Below, piece after piece: positions 21,201 through 30,649 of a stretch of 64,000 nucleotides of DNA. Positions within the stretch are counted from its first letter, which is position 1. Every line of letters begins with the position of its first letter. The stretch covers positions 744,001 through 808,000 of the forward strand of contig NC_061470.1 of assembly GCF_022581195.2 (NCBI RefSeq). Reading direction: 5' to 3'. The notes below the pieces were generated by a model, which ran no database searches, was not told the origin of the DNA, and saw only the letters and a list, made by a program, of their open reading frames with translations. The stretch is from Helicoverpa zea (lineage: Eukaryota > Arthropoda > Insecta > Lepidoptera > Noctuidae). The position numbers and the translations under genes were made by a program.

Positions 21201-24200
21201 CACAGTAGACGGCAATTGGCTGTTATGATGATGATAAACGGTGATAGATTTACATCTATACTAATATTATAAAGAGGAAAACTTTGTTTGTTTGTAATGG
21301 ATAAACTCAAAAACTACTGGACCGATTTTAAATATTCTTTCACCATTAAAAAGCTATATTATCTGCGAATAACATAGGCTATATTTTATCTCGATGCGGG
21401 CAGTAGCTCCCACGTTACGCGGGTGAAACCGCGGGAAAACGGCTGGTTAGATTTATCACTTCAACTGCTTAAAGATGTCCATAAATTAACAATAACGATT
21501 TAATTAAATAAAAACCTTGTAGTGTACCTGAACATGCATGTTAAGACAACTAGACTGTTCTGAGTATTAATTAAACTATAGTGACTCGGCCATATATTTC
21601 CTCGAAACTTTAAAGGAGGACTTATGTGCCTGAGTAATTACCGTTTAAAGTTTAAACTGGACAATAGAACGGTTCTTAACAAGGCAGCTATTTTAGAAGG
21701 TTTCCTGTACAAGAGGCAACTTAACGAGAAGTTGTACATAAATTTAAGCTAAGTTGTAATACTTACGTAGTGCGTGTCATCCTCTTCATTGTAGGCTAAC
21801 TTGACAATCCCGTATGAGCCCTGAAACAAAGCAAATATTATGTTTACAGCCAAAGGGTTTGTTTGACACAATAATCTCTGCAACTTAAGCATAATATGTA
21901 GAAGGATTTGGGAAAATATTTTTGAATTTTACAGACCATCTCTTGAAGAAAGTTAAGCTGTTCAAAATCTTACTATTAGTTTGAGGCTGTTGAAAATGAT
22001 TGCCTGGACGTGAGGTGTAAGCGCTAGGGGCAAGAAAGGGTGAAAGTAGGGGCAAAGTCACTAGATCCAGTTCATGGAGACAAGTTAGTAGGGAAAACAT
22101 AGACAAGGTTTGTATGTATTGGAAAGCAATAACTGTCAATGCAATGTTTCCCAGGAAGCGGGTGGAACCGCTGGCAGAAGTTAGTATGATTATATATATA
22201 CTAACATAATGTACCTACTTCCAAACAATATGCCTTTAATTCAGTCAATAGGGACACCTTGCTGGCAGAAACGAAAAAAGAGTTACCCCAAATTTACAGT
22301 TTTATTTGGCAATGCTACAGACATCCATCTAAATTACTATATCAGGACAACCTTCTGGAATCTTCTGTTGGCTGTCAGCAGGGTGACCCACTCGGGCCTG
22401 TGATTTTCAGTTTAGCCATAAACCCAATAATTCGGCAGCTAAATTCGGAATTCAACGTTTGGTACCTTGATGACGGAACCTTGGGGGGCAAAGTAGATAC
22501 AGTACTTGGTGATTTTTCTTTTCTCCAAAACAAATTTCAAGAAATAGGTCTAAATCTAAATTACTCCAAATGCGAACTTTTTGTACCGGACAATACTGAC
22601 AGACAAGACACACTTTCAAAATTCAATGCAATAGCCCCGGATATTAAATTAATTGATAAGGACTCTCTTTGTCTCCTTGGTTCCCCAATATATGAAAATT
22701 CATTTTCGAATTTTATTCAGGACAAAATACAAAATTTCAATCATATTTCGGAAAGGCTGCTCCAAATTAACATGCACTCAGCCATTACAATCATTAGATA
22801 TTGTTGTTTTGGCCCAAAATTAACATACTATTTGCGCGCTTCCACTCTATGGAAGCACACAAACCTTTTGGAACAACTTGACCAAATTATCAGACACACA
22901 TTATCATCAATTTTAAATGTGGCCCTAGACGACCGAGCCTGGGTTCAGGCTACTCTTCCCATTCGCATGGGAGGGCTTGGCGTCCGCAAAATTTCTAGTA
23001 TAAGTTTACCGGCCTTTATATCCTCCGTCCGTGGTACTGAGAAATTGACCAGGAAAATTCTCCCTTCCACACTGGTCAATTGCGAGGTACCATGCCTGGC
23101 TGAGGCTGTAGAGGCTTGGAAAATCACCTGCCCGAATATTGATCTACCCGTCAACCCATCCTCTCAGAGACAGTGGGATGAGCAGCTCTGCAGAGCTACA
23201 CGGAATAATCTGATTAATACGTCAATTTCTTCTGCAGAGCGAGCGCGCCTTCTGGCTGTGGGCGAATGGGAGTCGGGTTTATGGCTTCTGGCACTTCCGT
23301 CGTCAAACATAGGCACCTTGTTTGACGACACCACTTTCCGGCTAGCTATTTGCTTGCGATTGGGTGCTCCGTGTTGCTCTCCTCACCGCTGCCCATGTGG
23401 TGAAGCTGTCAGCAGCCTTGGACACCACGGCTTGTCATGTAGCCGCAGCGCCGGCCGTTTTGCACGGCATGCGAATATCAATGACATAATCCGTCGCGCT
23501 CTTGTTGCCGTCGGCGTTCCAGCCATATTAGAACCCAATGGTCTGGCACGCGACGATGGCAAGAGACCAGACGGTATGTCGTTGTTCCCGTGGAAGATGG
23601 GTAGGTCTTTAGTATGGGACGCGACCTGTGTCGATACTCTTGCACCATCTCACCTTCCTAGCTCGGCGCGATGTGCTGGTTCCGCTGCTGCGGCTGCAGA
23701 GGACCTCAAACGGCGCAAATATAGTACCCTGGTGGGTAACTATACCTTTGAGCCGTTTGGGGTTGAAACCCTCGGGCCGTGGGGTCCAAGTGCTCATCTC
23801 CTATATAAGGATATCGCTAAGCGACTTGCTGACACTTCAGGTGACCCAAGGGCTGGTTTTTATTTTGGCCAAAAAGTAAGCATTGCCATCCAACGTGGCA
23901 ATGCTGCCAGCCTCTTGGGTACACTCCCGGTGGGCAGCGATGAGGAGGAGTTTTTTGATGCAATTTTTTAAATATTTTTATTTATAGTAAGTGTATATAT
24001 TAGTAGCATTATATTACTAGCATATAAGTAGATAAAACCAACAAAGTTGTCCCCTATTACCCAGCAACAGTATGTCGCTTCCAGTATAATTAGCAAAGTC
24101 TTGTTACTCAACGCTGGGTCACTGACCTCTCTGTTCTCAAACCGGGTATATTCCCGGATAAACAAGCGCAAAAGTATGCGGGTAGAGGAAATAAAGGACA

Positions 24201-27200
24201 GGAGGTTTTGCTAAATTAAATATGCTCTGCAGGTGGGCTTTTTTCAGTGTTGTATTTTCATTTGAATACGGATTGAAGTGATTATTTGTGACTTAATATT
24301 TTGGTGATAGATATAGTGACTATCAGCCACATAAGTTTAGCGATTATTTAGTAAGTAGGTAACTCAAAACGATGAAACTCATATCATGACCTAATTCGGC
24401 AATATCTGTTATCTACTTTATGATCTGGGATGACAAGACCCTACGTTGATCTATTGACATTGAACAATCCACTCTAGGTATACCTGTGTTATTCACTTCT
24501 GTAACCCATATAGCTAGAAAGTTGGTATATTCTGTTCAAATTGCTAAACATTTTTTAAGTTAGGTATAGGTACGTATTAGGTTGCTGACATCTCTAGGGC
24601 CAAGGCCTGCCGGGGCTGCGGGTTGTTCGAAAGAGATACCGCGGCCCTGGTACATAAAAGGCCTATGACGGAACACGACGATTTTAGTCAGTAAGAGTCT
24701 GACACTCCCTCACCGCTGCTAACCCACAGCGGGAGGGGTTATTTGATGATTTTACGTCGCTAAAAAAAAAAAAAAAAAGGTACGTATTAGGTGGCAAAAT
24801 GTTATCTGTTTTCGTCTTGGTCCTAAATAAGAGCATCAACAAACCTGTCCAATGGGCTCGAGCAACCTATACTGGTTGAGCTGCACATAGCCCGAGGCCT
24901 GCGCCAGCGACACGCGGCGTGACTCGCGCGGCGCTCGGCGCGGTCGCGGCGACCCCTGCCCGCACTCGGCGGACTTGGCCGCGTGGGAGCGGAGGAGAGT
25001 TGAGCGGTCGCCTGTCGCTGGGTATGTAGACAGCCTGAGGAATACAGAGAATTGAATGTCTTTGGTCGTTGTATGGTAAAAATTAAGTGTATCAGTATAT
25101 TAGCTGGTGTTCATAGCCTTAGGTTTATTTAAATCTGCAGCTTGGTAGTTGAAAACTAGTAAAAAATAGTTACTAGGAAGGTTTTTTTAGAGTGAGTTCA
25201 ACGATCGTCTTTCGTTTACCTAATAATGACGCACTAAAAAAATCCTTTCAAAAATAAGCCATAAGACGAGAAGCAGGCCTTCCCATGCATAACCACAAAC
25301 GCCTAATTTTGTGTATCTGTCCACCATCTTTTATAATTAGCTCTTCAGCCAATTGTGCCAAATAACCCTACACCTTAATACCTTTTTACCTTCAAACCCG
25401 ACTACTGACCGTCACAACGCAGTAACTGAAAAGCCTAAGTGACTGACACATCTGATGCAGTATATGACACATCTGATGCAGTATATGACACAGCTGATGC
25501 AGTACCCTGTCAGTGCGGGTAGCGGGTAACCACTAACTGATCGTTACTCGGTGGGCGCACGCCTCGACGCCTACTCTGACCTCAACGAGTTGACACTTGC
25601 ACTGCTTGTGGTTACGGTCATTTAGATTGTTCATTAATTTTATAGGTGAAGCGAGTATGTTGTGTCTAATTAGCTATATATGAACACCTCGAGTTTATAG
25701 TAAAAAATATCAATTTAATATCCAGAAAACTGCACCTACGATCCCAGCAGCTTATGTTATGAAAACAATGTATAGGTACTTATTTTCGTAACCAAAGCCA
25801 CAACTATCAAAACGAATATGAACAAACAAGTGATGTTAAGAAATCGCATATTAAATGGTAGGTAACTCAACTGTTTGCACACAAAAGAATTGCAATTGTA
25901 AACAATAAACGGTAATCTTATCCAAAGTTTAATAACAAAAATAAACTTATTACATCATTAATTGTGTGTTACATTTTTAAGTGCCAACAAAAAGTCTTGA
26001 AACTTAAACAAAACCTGAAAATTACTATAACTAAAAGTTTGTATTTTTTTCTGTTAGCAACACTTAACGCCATTTATCTTTGCTCCATTCACGGCAGATT
26101 TGTAAAAACGTTTTTTGAAATTATATTTTTTGTTGAACTTTGCGTCTATTGGAGGCTGTATGTCTTGTCATAAATTATAACTTTTGAAAACGCCTGCGGT
26201 TCGGCAAAAACACGGTTTTGTGCATGATCTCTTTTGTAAAGCTTTGTTTATTTAAAATCGAGGTAAAAATATTTTTATTAAGATCACATCAATAACGAAG
26301 GTACCTATGACCTCTAAGTGTTGGTCAGCAATTAATAAATATTACGCCAGAAAAATTAGTGATTATGAACACAATAGAAAAAAAATGTACAGCAGAAGTT
26401 AGTTATATTATCTGAATTTTTGACAGGATTACTGAAAATTCTATAATCCAAGAACCCTAAATGGACTTGCGGCTAATCTAAGCTGATAGAAAGATCTTAC
26501 CAACAGACCCTCAAATATGACCGTTGATAACTCGGTCCGGATTATTTTAGATAATAACCTCACTTCATATGTTTCAGGCTTACAGGCTCAACATATCCTA
26601 CCTTTTTAGGGTTCCGTAGCCAAAATGGCAAAAACGGAACCCTTATAGTTTCGTCATGTCCGTCTGTCCGTCTGTCCGTCTGTCCGTCTGTCACAGCCGA
26701 TTTACTCGGAAACTATAAGTACTACAGTGATGAAATTTGATGGGAATATGTGTTGTATGAACCGCTACAAAAATATGACACTAAATAGTAAAAAAAAGAA
26801 TTGGGGGTGGGGCCCCCCATACATGTAACTGAGGGATGAAATTTTTTTTTTCGATGTACATACCCGTGTGGGGTATCAATGGAAAGGTCTTTTAAAATGA
26901 TATAAAGTTTTCTAAAAAACATTTTTCTTAAAGTGAACGGTTTTTGAGATATCAGCTCTCAAAGTCGTAAAAAGTATGTCCCCCCCCCTCTATTTTTATA
27001 ACTACGGGGTATAAAATTCTAAAAAAAATAGAGGTGATGCATGCTAATTAACTCTTTCAACGATTTTTGGTTTGATCAAAGTATCTCTTATAGTTTTTGA
27101 GATAGGTTGATTTAACTGTAATTTACGGAACCCTTCGTGCACGAGTCCGACTCGCACTTGGCCGGTTTTTCCTTGTTTATGTCGGGTATGGAATAACCTT

Positions 27201-27753
27201 GTAATATACTGACACGGGATGAAGAAGATTGTCTTGAGCCTTGAACAAATATTCTACCCAAGTTGTAATACTGTGTCTTTTCCTTCTTGAGGAAAGGACA
27301 AACACATAGAGAATAAGGAAGTTGGTCTAGAGACCAATAACAAACTTAAGTATCTCATTTGATAGGTATTAATATCTTCAAGAAATAATATCATTTATAC
27401 TTAATCGTTGATTTCTAATGGCCAGCATACGCAATCCTACTGCAGTAAAGTGAGTATGTCGATCATGTTCGTAAATTAACAAAAAAATTGTAGCATTCTT
27501 GTCTAACATATTTAAAGCCTATTATCAAAGCCTAGATGTAGTTAAATAAAGTTAGACTTTTAGATTCATTCGTAGGAAAGTTTTGTCTATTTTCCTTTAA
27601 GTCAATGTGTGAAGATAAGTTGTATGTTTGTTCTCAATACTAGTCATCAATTAACATAAGTATGAAGTTGGTTACCTGTCGCTGTCTGGCGGCTGCCACC
27701 GGTTCCTCTCATGTTCTCTGTTGCCACCGTTAGACACGTCCACTGCTGAGTGT
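12144..27753 (-). CDS. CaMKK: Calcium/calmodulin-dependent protein kinase kinase (CaMKK), ten exons, N-terminus missing
   Basis: The Ser/Thr kinase phosphorylates the activation loop of CaMKI, CaMKIV and AMPK-family kinases when Ca2+/calmodulin binds. Exons, 5' to 3': 27753-27676, 25034-24845, 21820-21767, 19525-19355, 17895-17748, 15019-14829, 14448-14233, 12924-12757, 12495-12338 and 12255-12144. Every junction is GT-AG and every phase matches, giving 494 visible residues. Counted from the first full codon, these are: glycine loop GQGSYG (88-93), YAMK lysine 110, a family-specific Pro/Arg-rich insert (122-140), alpha-C Glu147, HRDIKP with Asp223, Asp240 of the DLG triplet, APE (264-266), and a calmodulin-binding/autoinhibitory segment ending KTMLKKHSF (about 385-404), followed by RSLSAPGN as in vertebrate CaMKKs. 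DLG replaces the usual DFG, and the activation segment is short and Ala/Gly-rich. No in-frame ATG starts the first visible exon, so at least one upstream coding exon is missing from this model. The family assignment is very secure. Confidence 0.93.
12338..12495 (-). CDS. CaMKK: CaMKK exon I: C-terminal regulatory tail
   Basis: It begins NPFLRSREGS and includes GRSLSAPGNYL, matching the conserved NPF and RSLSAPGN phospho-motif region of vertebrate CaMKKs. The acceptor is tcctcag and the donor gtagat. Two bases carry into the final exon. Confidence 0.92.
12757..12924 (-). CDS. CaMKK: CaMKK exon H: end of kinase domain and calmodulin-binding region
   Basis: 56 codons from DHEWITDGG through LPSEQENCRLVEVTDEDM to TLILIKTMLKKHSFQ. 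The last part is the amphipathic basic helix that is autoinhibitory and binds Ca2+/calmodulin in CaMKKs. The acceptor is ccctcag and the donor gtaagt. Confidence 0.95.
14233..14448 (-). CDS. CaMKK: CaMKK exon G: kinase C-lobe
   Basis: 72 codons, phase 0 at both ends. It encodes AADIWSLGVTLYAMVTGKVP (helix F), then RMLDKDPSTR and NLQEVK of the last helices. The acceptor is cctccag and the donor gtaaga. Confidence 0.95.
14641..14718. repeat. Inverted-repeat hairpin (small MITE-like) in CaMKK intron
   Basis: The arms ACCGTTTTAACAAAGTAAAT (from 14641) and its near-complement ending at 14718 enclose about 22 bases. The stem is about 28 bp with few mismatches. It lies in the intron between exons F and G. 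Confidence 0.7.
14829..15019 (-). CDS. CaMKK: CaMKK exon F: catalytic loop and activation segment
   Basis: Encodes HYQRIAHRDIKPANLLL, then VADLGACGE, then GTVGTPAFRAPE. The catalytic Asp and the magnesium-binding Asp are both present. DLG stands in place of DFG, and Arg replaces the usual Met before APE. The exon is very GC-rich and contains Ala-rich runs not usual in the family, such as ELAAAG and EAAAPA. The acceptor is ccccacag and the donor gtaagt. Confidence 0.95.
15020..17747. other. CaMKK intron between exons E and F
   Basis: AT-rich, about 2.7 kb. No reading frame with splice or family support, and no repeat I could place confidently. Confidence 0.6.
17748..17895 (-). CDS. CaMKK: CaMKK exon E: hinge and N-lobe/C-lobe junction
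   Basis: 49 codons plus one base, starting VLDDPAEDHLYLVFQLLEGG. LYLVFQLL is the hinge strand. The exon ends GVEY and carries one base into the next exon to complete the Leu of EYLH. The acceptor is caccag and the donor gtaagt. Confidence 0.95.
17896..19354. other. CaMKK intron between exons D and E
   Basis: AT-rich. It holds a (GAAA)n tract at 18714-18736. A 96-codon open frame at 18281-18571 looks like chance. Confidence 0.6.
18714..18736. repeat. (GAAA)n microsatellite
   Basis: About five and a half GAAA units inside a CaMKK intron. Confidence 0.85.
19355..19525 (-). CDS. CaMKK: CaMKK exon D: ATP lysine, Pro/Arg-rich insert, alpha-C helix
   Basis: 57 codons beginning AMKILSKRKLMRR. A run of Pro, Arg and Gly about 19 residues long follows; this insert distinguishes CaMKKs from other kinases and helps recognise substrates. 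It then gives VYREIAVLKKLDHPNVVKLVE. The acceptor is ccccag and the donor gtgagg. Confidence 0.95.
19665..19765 (-). mobile_element. Diverged fragment of the tRNA-headed SINE (family A body)
   Basis: Minus-strand sequence keeps the order of body blocks seen at 20013-20393, for example gactgcctatctgacctt and cgtccagtcaaacc, but with many changes. This is an old copy. Confidence 0.4.
20013..20393 (-). mobile_element. Full-length tRNA-headed SINE, family A
   Basis: On the minus strand a tRNA-like head carries an A box TGGCCTAGTGG (20386-20376) and a B box GGTTCGATTCC (20342-20332), the internal RNA polymerase III promoter. A body of about 300 bases follows and ends GGCTCGGAGGATGATAG. The body is repeated at 19665, 28471, 30650, 34384, 44070, 51426 and 51911. 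This is the only copy here with the tRNA head. It lies in the CaMKK intron between exons C and D. It is not a functional tRNA gene. Confidence 0.85.
21254..21449 (+). mobile_element. Lepidopteran dispersed repeat, family D (Helitron-like termini)
   Basis: It starts TCTATACTAATATTATAAAG, continues with a conserved AAACTACTGGACCGATTTT core, and ends in GTGAAACCGCGGG and CTGGTTAG. The TC start and a short hairpin before a CTRR-like end suggest a non-autonomous Helitron, but the flanking bases do not fit perfectly. Related copies lie at 29041, 34961, 47120, 58053, 59193 and 61305. Confidence 0.6.
21767..21820 (-). CDS. CaMKK: CaMKK exon C: glycine loop, 18 codons
   Basis: Encodes GSYGIVKLAYNEEDDTHY, completing the ATP-binding loop. 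It is bounded by tttcag and gtaagt, phase 0 on both sides. It matches the conserved KLAYNE strand of CaMKKs. Confidence 0.95.
22149..22181 (+). mobile_element. 3' end fragment of family D repeat
   Basis: The gcgggtggaaccgctggcag stretch followed by aagttagta matches the terminal segment of the family D repeats. It lies immediately upstream of the YLDD retrotransposon. Confidence 0.4.
22210..24180 (+). mobile_element. 5'-truncated non-LTR retrotransposon with restriction-like endonuclease, antisense in CaMKK intron
   Basis: The reading frame becomes retrotransposon-like at AFNSVNRDTLL (from about 22232), motif A of the reverse transcriptase, and runs to TAA at 23969-23971. An in-frame stop near 22202 and loss of everything before motif A show 5' truncation. 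A 3' UTR follows; the end given is approximate because no duplication or tail was identified. It lies inside the CaMKK intron between exons B and C, on the opposite strand to the host gene. Confidence 0.75.
22259..23971 (+). CDS. Reverse transcriptase (YLDD type) fused to CCHC and PD-D endonuclease-like domain
   Basis: 570 codons counted from TTG at 22259, which is not a true start. Visible: motif B GCQQGDPLGP, motif C YLDD at residues 69-72 in place of the F/YADD of most LINEs, and a thumb region with GGLGVRKI. A zinc-knuckle-like array follows at C378, C380, H389/H390 and C394, then ARH (402-404), RPDG with P437-D438, and WDATCVD with D454. This order (CCHC, R-H, PD, D) matches the C-terminal restriction-like endonuclease of site-specific LINEs such as R2 and R4. 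The tail GPWGPSAHLLYKDIAKRL and the rest are intact. No frameshift occurs over 1.7 kb, so the copy is young. The RT fingers and most of motif A are lost. I do not assign a clade. Confidence 0.85.
   Translation: MLAETKKELPQIYSFIWQCYRHPSKLLYQDNLLESSVGCQQGDPLGPVIFSLAINPIIRQLNSEFNVWYLDDGTLGGKVDTVLGDFSFLQNKFQEIGLNLNYSKCELFVPDNTDRQDTLSKFNAIAPDIKLIDKDSLCLLGSPIYENSFSNFIQDKIQNFNHISERLLQINMHSAITIIRYCCFGPKLTYYLRASTLWKHTNLLEQLDQIIRHTLSSILNVALDDRAWVQATLPIRMGGLGVRKISSISLPAFISSVRGTEKLTRKILPSTLVNCEVPCLAEAVEAWKITCPNIDLPVNPSSQRQWDEQLCRATRNNLINTSISSAERARLLAVGEWESGLWLLALPSSNIGTLFDDTTFRLAICLRLGAPCCSPHRCPCGEAVSSLGHHGLSCSRSAGRFARHANINDIIRRALVAVGVPAILEPNGLARDDGKRPDGMSLFPWKMGRSLVWDATCVDTLAPSHLPSSARCAGSAAAAAEDLKRRKYSTLVGNYTFEPFGVETLGPWGPSAHLLYKDIAKRLADTSGDPRAGFYFGQKVSIAIQRGNAASLLGTLPVGSDEEEFFDAIF
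24583..24778 (+). mobile_element. Poly-A retroposon (SINE or LINE 3' end) with perfect 14-bp target-site duplication
   Basis: A 196-base insertion ends in 17 adenines (24762-24778). It is flanked by the identical 14-mer GGTACGTATTAGGT at 24569-24582 and 24779-24792. The internal CACCGCTGCTAACCCACAGC hairpin segment is GC-rich compared with the intron. The perfect duplication and long A run indicate recent insertion by target-primed reverse transcription. Confidence 0.9.
24845..25034 (-). CDS. CaMKK: CaMKK exon B: basic N-tail and start of kinase domain
   Basis: GC-rich exon of 63 codons plus one base. It gives an Arg/Ser/Pro-rich tail, then the family hallmark YVQLNQYRLLEPIGQ leading into the glycine loop; vertebrate CaMKKs have the same VQLNQY segment. 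The acceptor is cctcag and the donor gtttgt. The local GC content is much higher than in the flanking introns. Confidence 0.92.
25445..25503. repeat. 21-bp tandem repeat, about three copies
   Basis: GACACATCTGATGCAGTATAT repeats at 25445, 25466 and 25487; the third copy has a single change (CAGCTGATGC). It lies in the CaMKK intron upstream of exon B. Confidence 0.85.
26605..27172 (+). mobile_element. Lepidopteran dispersed repeat with GTCCGTCT tandem core
   Basis: It begins TAGGGTTCCGTAGCCAAAAT with an inverted CGGAACCC, contains four GTCCGTCT units at about 26660-26692, and ends CGCACTTGGCCGGTTTTT. I recognise this as a very common lepidopteran interspersed repeat. Its mobilisation class is not clear from this copy. 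It lies in the CaMKK intron between exons A and B. Confidence 0.7.
27676..27753 (-). CDS. CaMKK: CaMKK exon A (first visible coding exon)
   Basis: The acceptor is gttgcag and the donor is gtaacc. One base completes a codon from an unseen upstream exon, followed by 25 codons and two bases carried into the next exon. It encodes a polar stretch beginning HSAVDVSNGG and ending QPPDSDR, part of the poorly conserved N-terminal tail before the kinase domain. Support comes from splice sites and frame continuity rather than homology, so it is slightly less certain than the kinase exons. Confidence 0.75.
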
Positions 27754-28470
27754 CTGCAACAACATACACGATACGTTAGATTTACTACAAATAAATTAAT
27801 ATTAAGTTCTTTAGTTTCTTGGTCTGCTTCCAATGAGTTTGATCTGCCTGTCTGACCTCTACAACGACTGTTAAAGGTCCATAAATGTCAAGAACCGTGT
27901 GTTTAAGTAGATCTTTTGTAAGGAGCCTCAACAGATGTTACTAAGAAAGCAGTTTATTGGGCATTAACCTGTATTCAGATCTCAGTTTTGACTAAATGAA
28001 AGAAAACGAACATTCCTCCATTCAAATATCACCCATAAGTACCAAAACACTTGACAAAACGATAACTTTTCCTCAACCACGACATTCCTGCCATATTTTC
28101 CCCTTTCTTTCTCGTCAAGTCTCGTTGAGTTTGAGTTTGAGTTTGAGTTTGAGTCAAAGGACACAGACGCACGTGCGACACAATTAGATTCAGTTCACGT
28201 TACTCGTGAAGGGGGTAAGCAGAGACTACGTGACAAACATATCACGCGAGTGGACAGGGTAGTATCATTAGTCATTGTGTGTGGACGTGGCGTGGCTGTT
28301 GTGTGGACGTGGCGTGAATGGGGCAGATTATTTGGATTTATATTTTGGGTCATAATTTTGAAGGTACGTATTATAGTTGATAAATATGCTCGTTTATGGG
28401 TGTAAATTGTTTAGTTAAGTTGACATAAACTGATTGTCTGCTCAGGAGAATTTAAATAGGGATATTTAAG
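27754..28470. other. Upstream of CaMKK exon A: no supported exon
   Basis: AT-rich. It includes a (TTTGAG)n tract at 28124-28154 and a short direct repeat of GTGTGGACGTGGCGTG at about 28280-28316. The missing CaMKK N-terminal exon could lie here or further upstream. Confidence 0.4.
28124..28154. repeat. (TTTGAG)n hexamer microsatellite
   Basis: About five units of TTTGAG. Confidence 0.85.
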
Positions 28471-28540
28471 GGATGCTGAATCCGGTTAGACTGGAAGCCG
28501 ACCCCAATATGATTGGGAAAAGGCTCGGAGGATGATGATG
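28471..28540 (+). mobile_element. SINE family A, 3' fragment
   Basis: Begins gatgctgaatccggttagac and ends in a ggctcggaggatgatgatga tail, like the 3' end of the copy at 20013. Confidence 0.75.
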
Positions 28541-29040
28541 AATTAAGGGATGAAGAAAGAGGTTCACACTTGATAACATAATAATAAACAGTACTTTTGA
28601 AGTAAATTGTCTTTTTCCCCTTTTCTTGGTGTTACCAAATAACGGTATAAATAAATCTGGAATCAGTTATTGACACAATCACTGTAACTTTTAAGCTACA
28701 TGACTTTTTCATACCTCTACAGAGATATTATGAGAGCATTTGGTTTTCCTCCCACAACTAGTCAGAAATTGATATACATAGCGAGAAAACTATTGTGTTA
28801 CACGTCGCGTTTGAAGGGGTGAGCAGAATTGGAGGTAGCAGCTGACAGTCGAGCAAACAGTTTTCCAGTAATAGGGGACAATGTGCTGTATCTTGTTTTA
28901 ATAGCGTAAACGATATTTAGTTCACATTGCTACATTTTAAGAACGTTACTATTTTATTGGCCCTACAGTTTCGATGTTTTCCAGGTCGAAAATGAGGTTG
29001 AGGGTCTCTATTTGTTAATTTAAATTACTAGTTCTGTTCT

Positions 29041-29240
29041 TGGGGTTTTATACTCGCGTGTCGTGAAAACTAATAAGTACCCGTACCCGGATTAATTTTG
29101 CCTATGTTATTCAGGAAGAGTGTAGTTTTCCAACTGTGAAACAATTTTTCAAATCAGCTCGGTAGTTTCGGAGCTTTTGCAGTGCATACAATACATATAA
29201 ACAAAGAAAAAAAATGATTCCTCTTTATATTTATATATGT
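29041..29240 (-). mobile_element. Family D dispersed repeat, diverged copy
   Basis: The minus strand carries the core with cagctcggtagtttcggag, a stretch of tttgtttatatg type and a terminal cctctttatat. It matches the family D order in reverse. Confidence 0.5.
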
Positions 29241-30597
29241 ATATAGATTTTGACACAACTTTTTAACGATTGTCTCTTGTTTCTTTAACAATAAACAAAT
29301 GAAACGTCAACTAACAGTATTTTTGTTTATACAGAGAGCAGGAATCAGTAAGTGAGTTTTGTGTGCTACAGGGGGAGTCAATTAAACCTGTCGAGCGAGT
29401 GTGGCCGCACCCTGTATGTGCGGTGTACAGGCTGATTGCGTTCTGTGGCTTTTTGACTTTTTTCACTATTTCGGTGTGCTGTTAATAAACTTGCGTTGGG
29501 ATGTGGGCGGTTTTTAGGGATTTGCTATTGGTATACTGTAAGGTAGTGTGAAAGTTAGTCTATGCAAAGGTTCTTTAGTCTAAATACTTATTGGTACCTA
29601 TATAGTTTCGATCTCCACAGTATATGTTCTTACAATTTAAAGTAATTTTATAAAGCTAAAGAGTTTGTTTCAGTATTATGCACAGAAATTCTACATTCAA
29701 GGAAGTTCAGTGATATATAGTGATAGGTTGTTTATTATCCGGTTGCGTTAAGTAGTTCTCCATTTTGTGAACACTAGAAATTATTATGTAACTTTTATAT
29801 GGTACAAACATCCAGAAAACAACATCAGATAATTTACTTATCTGAATATCTAGCAGTTGGTGTTTCAATATTGAAAACTGTAGGAACTAGTCACAACACA
29901 ACACCTTTTTACCTTATTCCCCAGTAAAAGTAAGTCACAATTGCGCCAATTACTGGTACCTAATTGCTGCACTTACTGCAGTTCAGTGGACAGCAAGTAC
30001 AAAGGAACGCACTTCAATAATAAATGCTCTGCAGTTAATGGCTTGAGAACGCACCCACTGCACACTGAGTAGTTCATAATTAACTTGCTAATATACCACG
30101 AATGTAAATGGAGTAACAATTTGAGTAAAAAATTGTGGGGACAAAGGTTAAATAATTATGGGGTTCAGTGATTACTTCAAATAAATCCTGAAGAAACTCT
30201 CTCACGGATACACCTACGCCTGTAGTTTTATGTTCGCAGCTTATTTCCTAGTTTAATTTCAAAACTATTTATTTACCAAAGTACATACTTACCTAAAAAT
30301 AGGTGCCACCACACATTGTGTCTTACACATATTTTTTTGAGAGAGAGAGTTAGAGAAAGAAAGTGATTTTTAAGTATTAATAAGAAGACGCATTTATTGT
30401 GATTCTATAGATTTTAAAAGCTAATAAACCGCTATTCAATCCATTTAACATTTAACTGGGCAGTTAAATCTGAACGTCACGTCGTTTGACGGAGTTTACA
30501 GCCCGTTTTACGGTTAGTGTGAACACCGACACGATGAGCGCGTAAATATTACAGAAACAACACACTTTATAGGAAAACCGTTTTAAATAGTTGAACA
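29241..30597. other. Intergenic or 5' intron DNA, nothing recognised
   Basis: AT-rich with no reading frame or repeat I can support. Confidence 0.45.
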
Positions 30598-30635
30598 GCA
30601 AACTTTTAGTCGGTTGATAGTTTTATAGGGCTCAT
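30598..30635 (-). mobile_element. Terminal fragment of the MITE family seen at 62681-63078
   Basis: gcaaacttttagtcggttga then tagtttta matches the inner end of the terminal inverted repeat at 63040-63078 (minus sense). It is interrupted by the SINE inserted at 30650. Confidence 0.45.
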
Positions 30636-30649
30636 AATTTAGTATGAGG

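Noticed and set aside
23609..23879. Open frames overlapping the YLDD retrotransposon in other frames
   Set aside because: They lie inside the clearly coding endonuclease domain and have no independent support.
26660..26692. GTCCGTCT units considered as a CRISPR-like array
   Set aside because: Direct head-to-tail octamers without spacers, inside a dispersed eukaryotic repeat.
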